In this document: in pieces, positions 22,473-30,182 of the stretch
How the letters are laid out: every line of letters begins with the position of its first letter
Numbering within the stretch: position 1 is the first letter of the stretch
Assembly (NCBI GenBank): GCA_964401045.1
Contig: CAYNXB010000026.1
Location: 1-33,298 of the forward strand
Source of the DNA: CAYNXB01 sp964401045
GTDB lineage: Bacteria; Pseudomonadota; Alphaproteobacteria; Sphingomonadales; Sphingomonadaceae
Direction of reading: 5' to 3'
Length of the DNA stretch: 33,298 nucleotides
Translations under genes and position numbers: made by a program
The notes under the pieces: generated by a model
What the model was told of the DNA's origin: nothing
Databases searched by the model: none
What the model saw: only the letters and a program-made list of their open reading frames with translations

Positions 22473-23174
22473 TCAGGCTGCTTCGATCTCTTCGTCCGCG
22501 TCGGGATCGCGCAGCACGTAGCCGCGCCCCCATACGGTCTCGATGTAGTTTTCGCCGGCGCATGCGTGGCTGAGCTTCTTGCGCAGCTTGCAGATGAACA
22601 CGTCGATGATCTTGAGTTCGGGTTCGTCCATGCCGCCATAAAGGTGGTTGAGGAACATTTCCTTGGTCAGCGTGGTGCCCTTGCGCAGCGAAAGCAGCTC
22701 GAGCATCGCGTATTCCTTGCCCGTCAGGTGGACACGCGCGCCGTCCACTTCGACGGTCTTGGCATCAAGGTTCACCGCCAGCTTGCCGGTGCGAATGATC
22801 GACTGCGAATGGCCCTTCGAGCGGCGCACAACGGCGTGGATGCGGGCGACCAGCTCATCGCGGTGGAATGGCTTGGTGACGTAATCGTCCGCCCCGAAGC
22901 CGAAGCTGCGGATTTTCGAGTCCATCTCCGAGATGCCCGAAAGGATCAGCACAGGCGTCTGCACCTTGGCGACGCGCAGCTTCTTGAGCACGTCATAGCC
23001 GTGCATGTCGGGCAGGTTCAGGTCGAGCAGGATGATGTCGTAATCGTAGAGCTTGCCGAGGTCCAAGCCCTCTTCGCCCAGGTCGGTCGAATAGACGTTG
23101 AAGCCCTCTGTAGTCAGCATGAGCTCGATCGCCTTGGCGGTGGTCGGCTCGTCTTCGATCAGCAACACACGCAT
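22473..23174 (-). CDS. ctrA: Cell-cycle response regulator CtrA
   Basis: 233-residue OmpR-type regulator, the master cell-cycle and motility regulator of alphaproteobacteria. The receiver starts MRVLLIEDEPTTAKAIELML with phosphoacceptor Asp51 in ILLDLNLPDMHGYDVLKKLR; the conserved lysine is in DDYVTKPFHRDEL. The winged helix contains LTGKEYAMLELLSLRKGTTLTKEMFLNHLYGGMDEPELKIIDVFICKLRKKL, almost the Caulobacter sequence. The C-terminus EEIEAA ends in Ala-Ala, the known ClpXP degradation signal type. AGGGGA precedes the ATG at 23174; the frame is open upstream to 23237 but unsupported. Upstream lie three TTAACC half-sites, so autoregulation is likely; a strong terminator follows. Confidence 0.96.
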   Translation of the reverse strand: MRVLLIEDEPTTAKAIELMLTTEGFNVYSTDLGEEGLDLGKLYDYDIILLDLNLPDMHGYDVLKKLRVAKVQTPVLILSGISEMDSKIRSFGFGADDYVTKPFHRDELVARIHAVVRRSKGHSQSIIRTGKLAVNLDAKTVEVDGARVHLTGKEYAMLELLSLRKGTTLTKEMFLNHLYGGMDEPELKIIDVFICKLRKKLSHACAGENYIETVWGRGYVLRDPDADEEIEAA

Positions 23175-23447
23175 GGGTGGTCCCCTGTTTTCCCCGCGGT
23201 AACCCCCGTGAGAGGCGTTGACCGGAATTAACCACACCGGGTCTCAACGAAAAAGGTTAACATCGCGTAAAAGGTTAAGAGGACGTTCGTGTGAGTCTTT
23301 TGAGGCACACCAATATTTTTGGTCTCAGGCGCCGGCGGCCGGATGTCCCGGCTGCGCCGGTTCAGCTACGCTTCCCGCGGCCTGGGCTTTTCCTCGCACA
23401 GGCTCGGGCGGCCGTTCGGCCTTGCGGACCGCTGCGCGGTCCGGGGC
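23175..23447 (-). promoter_or_regulatory. ctrA promoter region with TTAACC half-sites
   Basis: 273 bp between rpoN and ctrA. Three TTAACC half-sites lie at 23228-23233 (plus), 23260-23255 and 23278-23273 (both minus); the two minus copies are in the repeated context AAAAGGTTAA at an 18-bp interval. A GANTC methylation-type site (GAGTC, 23293-23297) lies just upstream of these. Nearer rpoN are ACCAA-TATTT-TTGGT (23309-23323) and a GC stem CGGACCG/CGGTCCG (23425-23443). CtrA binds TTAA-N7-TTAA in Caulobacter; the spacing here differs. Confidence 0.7.
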
Positions 23448-24176
23448 CTAGCTGACCATCTGAAGTTTCTTCTGCCTGCGTCTTTGGACTGAGGAACCGA
23501 TGCCGATCGCCTCGCGGTATTTCGCCACGGTGCGTCTCGCCAGGTCGTACCCTTTGGCCTTGAGCAGATCGACCAGCGCGTCGTCCGAAAGGATGTCGTT
23601 GGGGTCCTCCGCGTCGCACAGCGCGCGGATCTGCGCCTTGACGGCTTCGGCCGATACGCCGCCTTCGCCGGTCGTGGAGGCGACGCCGGAGGTGAAAAAA
23701 TACTTCAGTTCGAACATGCCGCGCTGGCAGTGGAGATACTTGTTGGATGTCACCCTGCTAACGGTGCTCTCGTGCATCTCGATCGCTTCGGCGACAGTGC
23801 GCAGCGTCAACGGCTTGAGCTCGGACACGCCGTGGCGGAAGAACCCGTCCTGCTGCTTCACGATTTCGGCGGCGACCTTGAGGATCGTCTTCTGNNNNNN
23901 NNNNNNNNNNNNNNNNNNNNNNNNNNNNNNNNNNNNNNNNNNNNNNNNNNNNNNNNNNNNNNNNNNNNNNNNNNNNNNNNNNNNNNNNNNNNNNGTCTGG
24001 CCGCGCTCGGCGCGCAGTTCGCCGGCATCGAGCAGCGGGTTGTTCTCCAGCGCGTCGCCGATGAACGCCTCGATCTCGAGATTGGACAGTGCCAGCAGCT
24101 TGATCGCCTGCTGCAGCTGCGGCGTCATCACCAGCGATTGCGACTGGCGGAGATCTAAGCGGGGCCCCAAAGCCAT
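23448..24176 (-). CDS. rpoN: RNA polymerase sigma-54 factor (interrupted by assembly gap)
   Basis: Both ends of sigma-54 are present, the middle is not. The N-terminus MALGPRLDLRQSQSLVMTPQLQQAIKLLALSNLEIEAFI is region I with its glutamine-rich activator-response element (60 residues visible). The C-terminal 148 residues include MHESTVSRVTSNKYLHCQRGMFELKYFFTSG and the RpoN box ARRTVAKYREAIGI that reads the -24 element, ending at MVS. Between them are 100 N (23895-23994). A normal protein is about 470-510 residues, so roughly 260-300 residues, mainly the core-binding region, are missing. It is not evidence of a broken gene. The order lptB-rpoN is conserved in proteobacteria; hpf is not next to it here. 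Confidence 0.93.
   Translation of the reverse strand: MALGPRLDLRQSQSLVMTPQLQQAIKLLALSNLEIEAFIGDALENNPLLDAGELRAERGQXXXXXXXXXXXXXXXXXXXXXXXXXXXXXXXXXXQKTILKVAAEIVKQQDGFFRHGVSELKPLTLRTVAEAIEMHESTVSRVTSNKYLHCQRGMFELKYFFTSGVASTTGEGGVSAEAVKAQIRALCDAEDPNDILSDDALVDLLKAKGYDLARRTVAKYREAIGIGSSVQRRRQKKLQMVS
23895..23994. other. Assembly gap of 100 N inside rpoN
   Basis: Exactly 100 N, the usual placeholder for a gap of unknown length. Judging by the missing part of sigma-54, the true gap is near 0.8-0.9 kb, so coordinates across this point are too short. Confidence 0.97.
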
Positions 24177-24202
24177 CGGTCAGTTCCGGCCCGGCATCAC
24201 CG

Positions 24203-25015
24203 TCACAAGGTGAAGCTCTCGCCCAGGTACAGGCGGCGCACGTTCTCGTCCGCGACGAGTTCCTGCGGGCTGCCGGCGAAGAGAACCTGGCCGCCGTAGA
24301 TGATACAGGCGCGGTCCACGATATCGAGTGTCTCGCGGACGTTGTGGTCGGTGATCAGCACGCCGATGCCGCGGCGCTTGAGATCCTTCACCAGGTCGCG
24401 GATGTCGCTGATCGAGAGCGGGTCGATGCCGGCGAACGGCTCATCGAGCAGCATGATGGAGGGCTTGGCGGCGAGCGCGCGGGCAATCTCGCAGCGGCGC
24501 CGCTCGCCGCCCGAAAGCGCCATCGCCGGGCTCTCGCGCAGCCGCGTGAGGCCGAATTCCTCAAGCAGCCGTTCGAGCTCGGCTTCGCGCACCGCCTTGT
24601 CCGGCTCGGCCATCTCAAGCACCGCGGCGATATTCTTTTCCACCGTCATGCCGCGGAAGATGCTCGTTTCCTGCGGCAGGTAGCCGAGGCCGAGGATCGC
24701 GCGGCGGTACATCGGCAGGCGGGTGACATCCATGCCGTCCATCAGGATGCGGCCGCTATCGGGCTTCACCAGACCCATGATCGAATAGAAGCAGGTGGTC
24801 TTGCCCGCGCCGTTCGGGCCGAGCAGGCCGAGCACCTCGCCCTTGCCGACCGAGAGCGAGACGTCGTTCAGCACCGCGCGCTTGTCGTAGCTCTTGGCGA
24901 TCGAAATCACCTCGAGCCCGCCTTGGGGGATCGGCGGGGAGGCCTTCGCCTCCGCCTCCGCCATCGCCTCGGCGAGCGGCTGGGCGTCGGCCGCGCTGTC
25001 GTTCAAGGTATTCAT
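24203..25015 (-). CDS. lptB: LPS export ABC transporter ATP-binding protein LptB
   Basis: About 270 residues from ATG 25015 (MNTLNDSAADAQ); ATG 25033 is an equal candidate, and the frame is open to 25141. Neither has a clear ribosome site. Walker A is GPNGAGKTT, the Q-loop segment GYLPQETSIFRGMTVEKNI, the signature LSGGERRRCEIARAL, Walker B IMLLDEPFAGIDP, and the H-loop TDHNVRE. The protein energises LPS transport with LptF/LptG, which are not in the window. It has an N-terminal extension rich in Ala/Glu before GGLEVISIAKSYDKR. Sits directly upstream of rpoN. Confidence 0.94.
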   Translation of the reverse strand: MNTLNDSAADAQPLAEAMAEAEAKASPPIPQGGLEVISIAKSYDKRAVLNDVSLSVGKGEVLGLLGPNGAGKTTCFYSIMGLVKPDSGRILMDGMDVTRLPMYRRAILGLGYLPQETSIFRGMTVEKNIAAVLEMAEPDKAVREAELERLLEEFGLTRLRESPAMALSGGERRRCEIARALAAKPSIMLLDEPFAGIDPLSISDIRDLVKDLKRRGIGVLITDHNVRETLDIVDRACIIYGGQVLFAGSPQELVADENVRRLYLGESFTL

Positions 25016-25185
25016 CCCGGGCGCATTTAGCATGGCGAGGCGCTGGCGAAAGCCCCGATTGCGGACGATTGGCAGGATTCGTGCATGGTTCGCAGCGGTT
25101 CCGGTTCGAAACATTTGCGTGCCGCCCCTTGCTCGCGGCACTTTTCAATGATCTACTCGTTTCCGGAATGAGAGGAGCCGAGCGC

Positions 25186-25572
25186 ATGGACAAAGCGCTG
25201 TGGAAGATAGCTCAAGACGCGGATGCCGCGGCTGCGGCCAAGCCACACGGCTGGTCCCGCAAGATGAGCGATCACATCGCTTTCGCGCTGCTGGTCTACA
25301 CCGGCCTCAACATCGTGCTCACCGTCGGCGCCATCAAAGGCGCGTTCCACGGCTCGATCCTGCCCTATTTCTCGCTGGTGATCCTGGTGGGGATGATCAT
25401 CCCCGCCTGCCGCTGGCTCGAGCACCGCTGGGAGCGGCTCGAGCTTTCCTCGGCTGAGGAGTGGCAGCTGCGGGGTGATTTCAACCGCGATCGGGCGCTG
25501 GTGTGGATTGCCGCGATCGCGCTGCCGGTGATCATCACCGGCGCATTCAAGCTGATCGCCCCCCTGATCTGA
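25186..25572 (+). CDS. Small membrane protein of unknown function
   Basis: 128 residues with three hydrophobic segments (HIAFALLVYTGLNIVLTVGAI, ILPYFSLVILVGMIIPA, ALVWIAAIALPVIITGAF) and charged loops (CRWLEHRWERLELSSAEEWQ). AGAGGAG 8 nt before the ATG at 25186 fixes this start over the upstream open frame. No family with a known function was recognised. Convergent with ppa, 4 bp apart, and divergent from lptB. Confidence 0.78.
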   Translation: MDKALWKIAQDADAAAAAKPHGWSRKMSDHIAFALLVYTGLNIVLTVGAIKGAFHGSILPYFSLVILVGMIIPACRWLEHRWERLELSSAEEWQLRGDFNRDRALVWIAAIALPVIITGAFKLIAPLI

Positions 25573-25576
25573 CTGT

Positions 25577-26119
25577 TCAGGCGGTAGCCTTCGCCACTTT
25601 CGCTCGCTCGATCGCCTCGACCACGATGCGCCGCGCGTCGGCGGCGTCGCCCCATTCGCCGACACGAACCCACTTCTCGGCTTCCAGATCCTTGTAGTGG
25701 CGGAAGAAGTGCTCGATCTGCTGGAGCACGATCGAGGGCAGGTCCTGTCGCTCACCGACATCCGAATAATAGGGAAACGTGGTGTCGACCGGCACGCAGA
25801 CGAGCTTCTCGTCGCCGCCGTGTTCGTCCTCCAGCACCAGCACGCCGATCGGGCGGGCGCGGACCACGCACCCTGCAATGAACGGCGTGCGCGCGATCAC
25901 CAGCGCGTCCAGCGGGTCACCATCGGGTGAGAGCGTGTGGGGGACGAAGCCGTAGTTCGCCGGATAACGCATCGGCGTGTGCAGGATGCGGTCCACGAAC
26001 AGCGCGCCCGAGGATTCGTCGAACTCGTATTTGACCGGCTCGCCTCCGGTCGGGACTTCGATGATGACGTTGAGGCTCTCCGGCGGATTGTCGCCGGTCG
26101 GAATGTTCTCGATGCGCAT
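25577..26119 (-). CDS. ppa: Inorganic pyrophosphatase
   Basis: 180-residue soluble family I pyrophosphatase; hydrolyses diphosphate and so drives biosynthetic reactions. Seen: VIIEVPTGGEPVKYEFDESSGALFVDRIL, MRYPANYGFVPHTL, the signature DGDPLDALV, and DLPSIVLQQIEHFFRHYKDLEAEKWV. The start ATG at 26119 matches the family N-terminus MRIENIPTG. Confidence 0.95.
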   Translation of the reverse strand: MRIENIPTGDNPPESLNVIIEVPTGGEPVKYEFDESSGALFVDRILHTPMRYPANYGFVPHTLSPDGDPLDALVIARTPFIAGCVVRARPIGVLVLEDEHGGDEKLVCVPVDTTFPYYSDVGERQDLPSIVLQQIEHFFRHYKDLEAEKWVRVGEWGDAADARRIVVEAIERAKVAKATA

Positions 26120-26232
26120 GGCGCGCGCCCTAGCCGCAGGTTGCCGGGATTACGAGCGGGGAATTGACGAGTCCGCCGCGAAGCGCGCACAATCCGTCCC
26201 GAGCGGCGCCAAGCCGCCATGGGAGAGAGCGC

Positions 26233-27342
26233 ATGCACGTAGGTATTGCCACCGGATTCGCGCATCAGGGCGAATTCAAGGGGCCCGACGCGGAGTTCAT
26301 CCGCAACGAGGTCGATAACCTGGTCCTCGCCGAGGATCTCGGGTTCGATTCAGTATGGATCACCGAGCATCACTTCTCGACTTACTCGATGTCGAACGAC
26401 CCGCTGCAGCTCCTGACCTACATCGCGGGCCGCACGCGCCACGTGAAGCTCGGAACCCAATGCATCATCGTGCCGTGGCATAACCCGGCGCGCCTCGCCG
26501 AGAAGATCATCAACCTCGACATCCTGTCGAACGGCCGCGCGATCCTTGGCTTCGGCGGCGGGCTGGCGCAGCATGAGTTCGCGGGGCTCGGGATCGACAT
26601 GAACCAGAGCCGCGCGCTCTATAACGACATCCTGGAAGTGGTGGTCCCGGCACTTGAGACTGGCGTGATCGAAGGCGAAGGCGCCTACGGCACGATCCCG
26701 CGCAGCGAGCTACGGCCGGGGCCGATAAAGAGCTTCGAGGGGCGCAAGTTCTGCGGCTCGCTCTCCGGCAACTCGATGTATGCGGCAGCCCGGCTCGGGT
26801 GCGGCAACATGATCCTCATGCTGCCCCAACGCGGCAAGGAGACCCCGCCCAACAAGTACAACGAGGTATGGCAGGAAGTTCACGGCGACGGATCGCTCCC
26901 GCCCCCGCCGATGCTCGGCGGCAACTACTACATCGACGAGAGCGCCGAGTACGCCGAGGTCCAGGGGCAGAAGTACCTCGGGGCCACGATGCGCTCGGCG
27001 ATCAGGAACTATCACCTCGATACGCCGGGCAAGTTCCCCAACATCAAGGGCTACGAGCACTACGAGAACATGGTTCTCGCGCCCGAGGCGATCGAGCCTT
27101 ACGTCGAGGAATTCTCCAAGGGCGCGGTCACCGGCACTCCGCAGATGATCCTAGAGCGGATGTGGGAGTTGAAGGAGATATACCAGCCGCAGGGCTTCTT
27201 CCCGCACGTCTACTACGGCGGCATGCCCAACGAAGAGGCGCGCAAGAACATGCACCTGTTCGCCGAGAAGGTGTTGCCCGAGCTCAAGAGCTGGGAAGCG
27301 GAGGCTTCGATCGACGACCGGTTCCTGGAGGCTGCGGAATAA
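26233..27342 (+). CDS. LLM-class (luciferase-like) flavin-dependent oxidoreductase
   Basis: 369-residue TIM-barrel monooxygenase-like protein: GIATGFAHQGEF, AEDLGFDSVWITEHHFSTYS, GTQCIIVPWHNPARLAEKIINLDILSNGRAILGFGGGLAQHEFAGLGIDMNQSRALYNDIL. These are bacterial-luciferase family signatures; they use FMNH2 (or F420 in other subgroups). The substrate is unknown. GGGAGAG lies a few bases upstream of ATG 26233. It appears monocistronic and is followed by the palindromic repeat. Confidence 0.9.
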   Translation: MHVGIATGFAHQGEFKGPDAEFIRNEVDNLVLAEDLGFDSVWITEHHFSTYSMSNDPLQLLTYIAGRTRHVKLGTQCIIVPWHNPARLAEKIINLDILSNGRAILGFGGGLAQHEFAGLGIDMNQSRALYNDILEVVVPALETGVIEGEGAYGTIPRSELRPGPIKSFEGRKFCGSLSGNSMYAAARLGCGNMILMLPQRGKETPPNKYNEVWQEVHGDGSLPPPPMLGGNYYIDESAEYAEVQGQKYLGATMRSAIRNYHLDTPGKFPNIKGYEHYENMVLAPEAIEPYVEEFSKGAVTGTPQMILERMWELKEIYQPQGFFPHVYYGGMPNEEARKNMHLFAEKVLPELKSWEAEASIDDRFLEAAE

Positions 27343-27347
27343 CACCC

Positions 27348-27431
27348 TTCGTCATTGCGACACTGGCCCCGAGCCGGGTGAAGCGATCCACTTCAGGTGA
27401 TGGATTGCTTCGCTACGCTCGCAATGACGAA
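27348..27431. repeat. Palindromic intergenic repeat (MITE/REP-like)
   Basis: 84 bp with 14-bp-scale ends TTCGTCATTGCGA and TCGCAATGACGAA as inverted repeats, and an inner pair GAAGCGATCCA / TGGATTGCTTC. The motif CGTCATTGCGAGCG..GAAGCAATCCA is, to my recollection, a scattered repeat in several bacterial groups. It fills the space between two convergent genes and may act as a bidirectional terminator. Confidence 0.75.
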
Positions 27432-27448
27432 ATATAGGCGTTCCGTCG

Positions 27449-28108
27449 TTACCTTGAAGATCCCGCCAGCACGTTGATCGTGAATGCGATCAGCCCGATG
27501 TTGAACAGGAACGCCACGAAGCTGTGGAGCAGCGCGATGTGTCGCACGGCCTTTCCGCTGATGGCGACATCCGAGGTCTGGAACGTCATCGCCAGCGTGA
27601 AGGCGAAATAGGCGAAATCGCCATAGGTGGGCGTGCGGGTGCCGGGGAAGTCGAGCCCGCCCGTGTCGCCCCCCTGTGAGCCGGCGCGCCGATAGAACAT
27701 GTGCGCGTAGTGGAGCGCGTAGACGCTGTTGGCGAACGTCCAGATCAGCAGCAGGGTGCCGACCAGCTTGACGATCGCCACCACGTCCCCCCGGCGCGCA
27801 TCGCCGATTTCGCCGGCGACCGCCGCCATCGCCACCACCGTCAGCATGGTCGTCAGCACCAGGATCGTCACCCGGTTGGCGTCGTTGGCTGCGGCGGCGG
27901 CGCGCATCGATTCCGGCGTGCTGTCGCGCAGCAGCGGAACCAGCGAGACGAGGAAGACGAGAGCGGCGGCATCGAACGCGAGCGCCCCGCCGTCCCATGC
28001 GCGGTGGCCGGCCGCGATGGTGGCGGCATAGACCGCGGCAAACAGGGCAAGGAACAGCAGGAAGCGGAGCGGGGCGATCCGGTTGCCGATCGAAGGGCCT
28101 GTTCGCAC
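27449..28108 (-). CDS. DUF1345 membrane protein
   Basis: 219-residue membrane protein with five or six hydrophobic helices: RFLLFLALFAAVYAATIAAG, ALVFLVSLVPLLRD, VTILVLTTMLTVVAMAAVAG, LVGTLLLIWTFANSVYALHYAH, and C-terminal IALLHSFVAFLFNIGLIAFTINVLAG. The segment TPTYGDFAYFAFTLAMTFQTSDVAISGKAVRHIALLHS is typical of DUF1345 and resembles an ion-channel pore region (TFQTSDV), but channel activity is inference. GTG at 28108 is chosen for its GGGAG upstream. It follows the M61 peptidase by 44 bp. Confidence 0.85.
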   Translation of the reverse strand: MRTGPSIGNRIAPLRFLLFLALFAAVYAATIAAGHRAWDGGALAFDAAALVFLVSLVPLLRDSTPESMRAAAAANDANRVTILVLTTMLTVVAMAAVAGEIGDARRGDVVAIVKLVGTLLLIWTFANSVYALHYAHMFYRRAGSQGGDTGGLDFPGTRTPTYGDFAYFAFTLAMTFQTSDVAISGKAVRHIALLHSFVAFLFNIGLIAFTINVLAGSSR

Positions 28109-28152
28109 GATCCGCTTCTCCCGCTCGCCCAATCCTCGCGAACGGGGTCCGG

Positions 28153-30096
28153 TTACGAGCCCTTCGTACGCGGCGCCAGCAGCTTGTCGAGCCCGGTTTG
28201 GCCCGTGCCGGTCTTCTCGAGCCACGGGTAGCGCAGGCCGCCGTGGTAATCGAGCTCGAGCGTCAGGTAGCGTTCGCCGCGCTTCACGATCAGGTCGATC
28301 GGGTCCTTTGTGCCCTTGGCAGCGGAGATCGCCTGCTTGATGGCGTCCTCGCTGTATTCGTCGCCGTTGATCGCGACGATCTTGACCCCGTCGACGATCC
28401 CGGCATTGAACGCCGGGCTGTCCCACATCGTCAGCGTGACTTCGCCGTCGCTGTTGAGATTGACGCCGAGCGAATATTGCAGGTCGAGGAACTTGCCCGT
28501 CTTCATCTGGCCCTTGCGGTAGGGATTGGGATTGTCCTTCCACACCAGTTGGTAGCCGCCCATCTCGATGCCCTTGACCGGCGCCGGCTGGCCCGGAGTC
28601 TGCAGGCGGGTGTGCAGGAAGGTGGCCCAGTCGTAGGCGTAGACGCCGTTCAAGGCCGCGACGATGTCATCGAATTCGTAGGTGAGCTGGCCCCAGTCGC
28701 CGTCACGCATGCCGAAGAACGCCTTGGCGAAATCGTCCAGCCCCCTCGCGCCCTTGGTGCCCTGGCGGATGATCTGGTCGGCCTCGAGCCACACCAGCAT
28801 GCCTTCGCTGTAGTAGTCCTCGTCGCGCTGAATGTCCGTATAGGGGCGGGGGCGGCGATAGTTGATGATCGGATCCATGGTCGTGTCTTCGACAGAGCGC
28901 CATGCGCGGCCCGCTTGGTTCGAATAGAAAGCCGCCGTGCCCGCGAGCGAGCCGAGCACGGTGTCCTTGTCCTGCAGGCCCGATCGGCCGGCCACGATCC
29001 AGCCCCAGAACTGGGTCTGGCCTTCGTACATCCACAGCAGGTTGTCGCGCATCGGCTGGCGGTAATCGGGCGTCCACAGCTTGGCCGGGCGGCGGAACTT
29101 GCCGTTCCAGCTATGCATGATCTCGTGGCTGACGACGTTGCGGTCGTGCGCCATCTCGTCCCAGTCGGTGAAGCCGTTCGGCTGCCAGTCGTTCTCGCTC
29201 GAGCGATGATGTTCGAGGCCGATCCCGCCGAGCCGGTCGGTCAGCGCCAGCAGCCAGTTGTAATGATCGAAGTGGCGCGATCCGAACAGCGCGACCGCCT
29301 CGTCGACCACTTTCTTGAAGGTGGCGAGGTTCTCGGGCTTGAGCGCGAGCTGGTCGGGCGCGTCGGCGACCACGTCGAGCTGCACGCCGTGCCCCAGCTC
29401 CCACGACTTCGCGTATTTGCCGGCGAAGATCGGCGAGTCGACCAGCGTTTCGTAGTCGACGGTGTCCCAGGTGACGGTCGAGCCGGTTGCCTTCTGGCCG
29501 TCCAGCGCGGTGAACACGTCCCAGTCCTTGGGGAACGTGACCGTCGGCTTCACCTTGATCTGCCGCACGTAATAGCCGGCCGGGTAGAGCGACATCTTGT
29601 CCCACTGCAGGTTGAGCATCTCGCGCGTCATCGTGATGCGCCCCTCGTTGCTCTGCAGCGGGGAGGTGTGGGCGAAGGTCGCGGTTACTTCCCTGGTGCC
29701 GGCCGGGACGGGCACGTGGAACGCGAACACCTCGACCGGATCGCGCGTCCAGGTCAGCGGCTTGCCGCCGGCCTCGAAGCGGATGTCGGCGAGCAGGTTG
29801 AGCGTGCCGCGCGGGCTGTGGTGGCCGGGAAGATATTCCGGAAGCTGCAGGATCAGTTCGCTGGCGCCGTCCGGCACCGGGATCGTCTGCCTGACGCGGT
29901 AGACGTTGCGGATGGTGTCGCTCGCGTCGATGTCGAGCTGCATCACGCCCGGATAGGGCACGTCGCGCGCGTCCGGCACCGTCTGGGTGATCGGCACGGC
30001 CTGAGGCGCGGAGTTGGTCGCCTGGGCAAACACGGCAGGCGCTGCGGTGAGGAGGAGGGCGGCGGAGAGCGTGGCGAGTGCGCAAGAATGTTTCAT
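28153..30096 (-). CDS. M61-family metallopeptidase with PDZ domain (glycyl aminopeptidase-like)
   Basis: 647-residue secreted protein. A signal peptide (residues 1-24, ending VFA-QA) leads to the periplasm. The zinc site is HEIMHSWNGK near residue 322 with the third ligand Glu in MYEGQTQFWG near 355. A PDZ-like domain lies near 540-620 (SLGVNLNSDGEVTLTMWDSPAFNAGIVDGVKIVAINGDEYSE). This is the peptidase M61 architecture known from Sphingomonas glycyl aminopeptidase. A GGAGG is visible upstream of ATG 30096, though its spacing is long. Divergent from hisS across 86 bp, upstream of the DUF1345 gene. Confidence 0.93.
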   Translation of the reverse strand: MKHSCALATLSAALLLTAAPAVFAQATNSAPQAVPITQTVPDARDVPYPGVMQLDIDASDTIRNVYRVRQTIPVPDGASELILQLPEYLPGHHSPRGTLNLLADIRFEAGGKPLTWTRDPVEVFAFHVPVPAGTREVTATFAHTSPLQSNEGRITMTREMLNLQWDKMSLYPAGYYVRQIKVKPTVTFPKDWDVFTALDGQKATGSTVTWDTVDYETLVDSPIFAGKYAKSWELGHGVQLDVVADAPDQLALKPENLATFKKVVDEAVALFGSRHFDHYNWLLALTDRLGGIGLEHHRSSENDWQPNGFTDWDEMAHDRNVVSHEIMHSWNGKFRRPAKLWTPDYRQPMRDNLLWMYEGQTQFWGWIVAGRSGLQDKDTVLGSLAGTAAFYSNQAGRAWRSVEDTTMDPIINYRRPRPYTDIQRDEDYYSEGMLVWLEADQIIRQGTKGARGLDDFAKAFFGMRDGDWGQLTYEFDDIVAALNGVYAYDWATFLHTRLQTPGQPAPVKGIEMGGYQLVWKDNPNPYRKGQMKTGKFLDLQYSLGVNLNSDGEVTLTMWDSPAFNAGIVDGVKIVAINGDEYSEDAIKQAISAAKGTKDPIDLIVKRGERYLTLELDYHGGLRYPWLEKTGTGQTGLDKLLAPRTKGS

Positions 30097-30182
30097 GGCG
30101 TCGTCATGCCTCCGGGGAGCCCATATCGCAACCGTTCGGGCGCACTTTGCTTGAGGCCGGAGAGCAGCTAAGCGCCCGCTCC

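Noticed and set aside
27997..30171. 724-codon plus-strand frame over the M61 peptidase
   Set aside because: Antisense shadow of a complete metallopeptidase; no recognisable domain.
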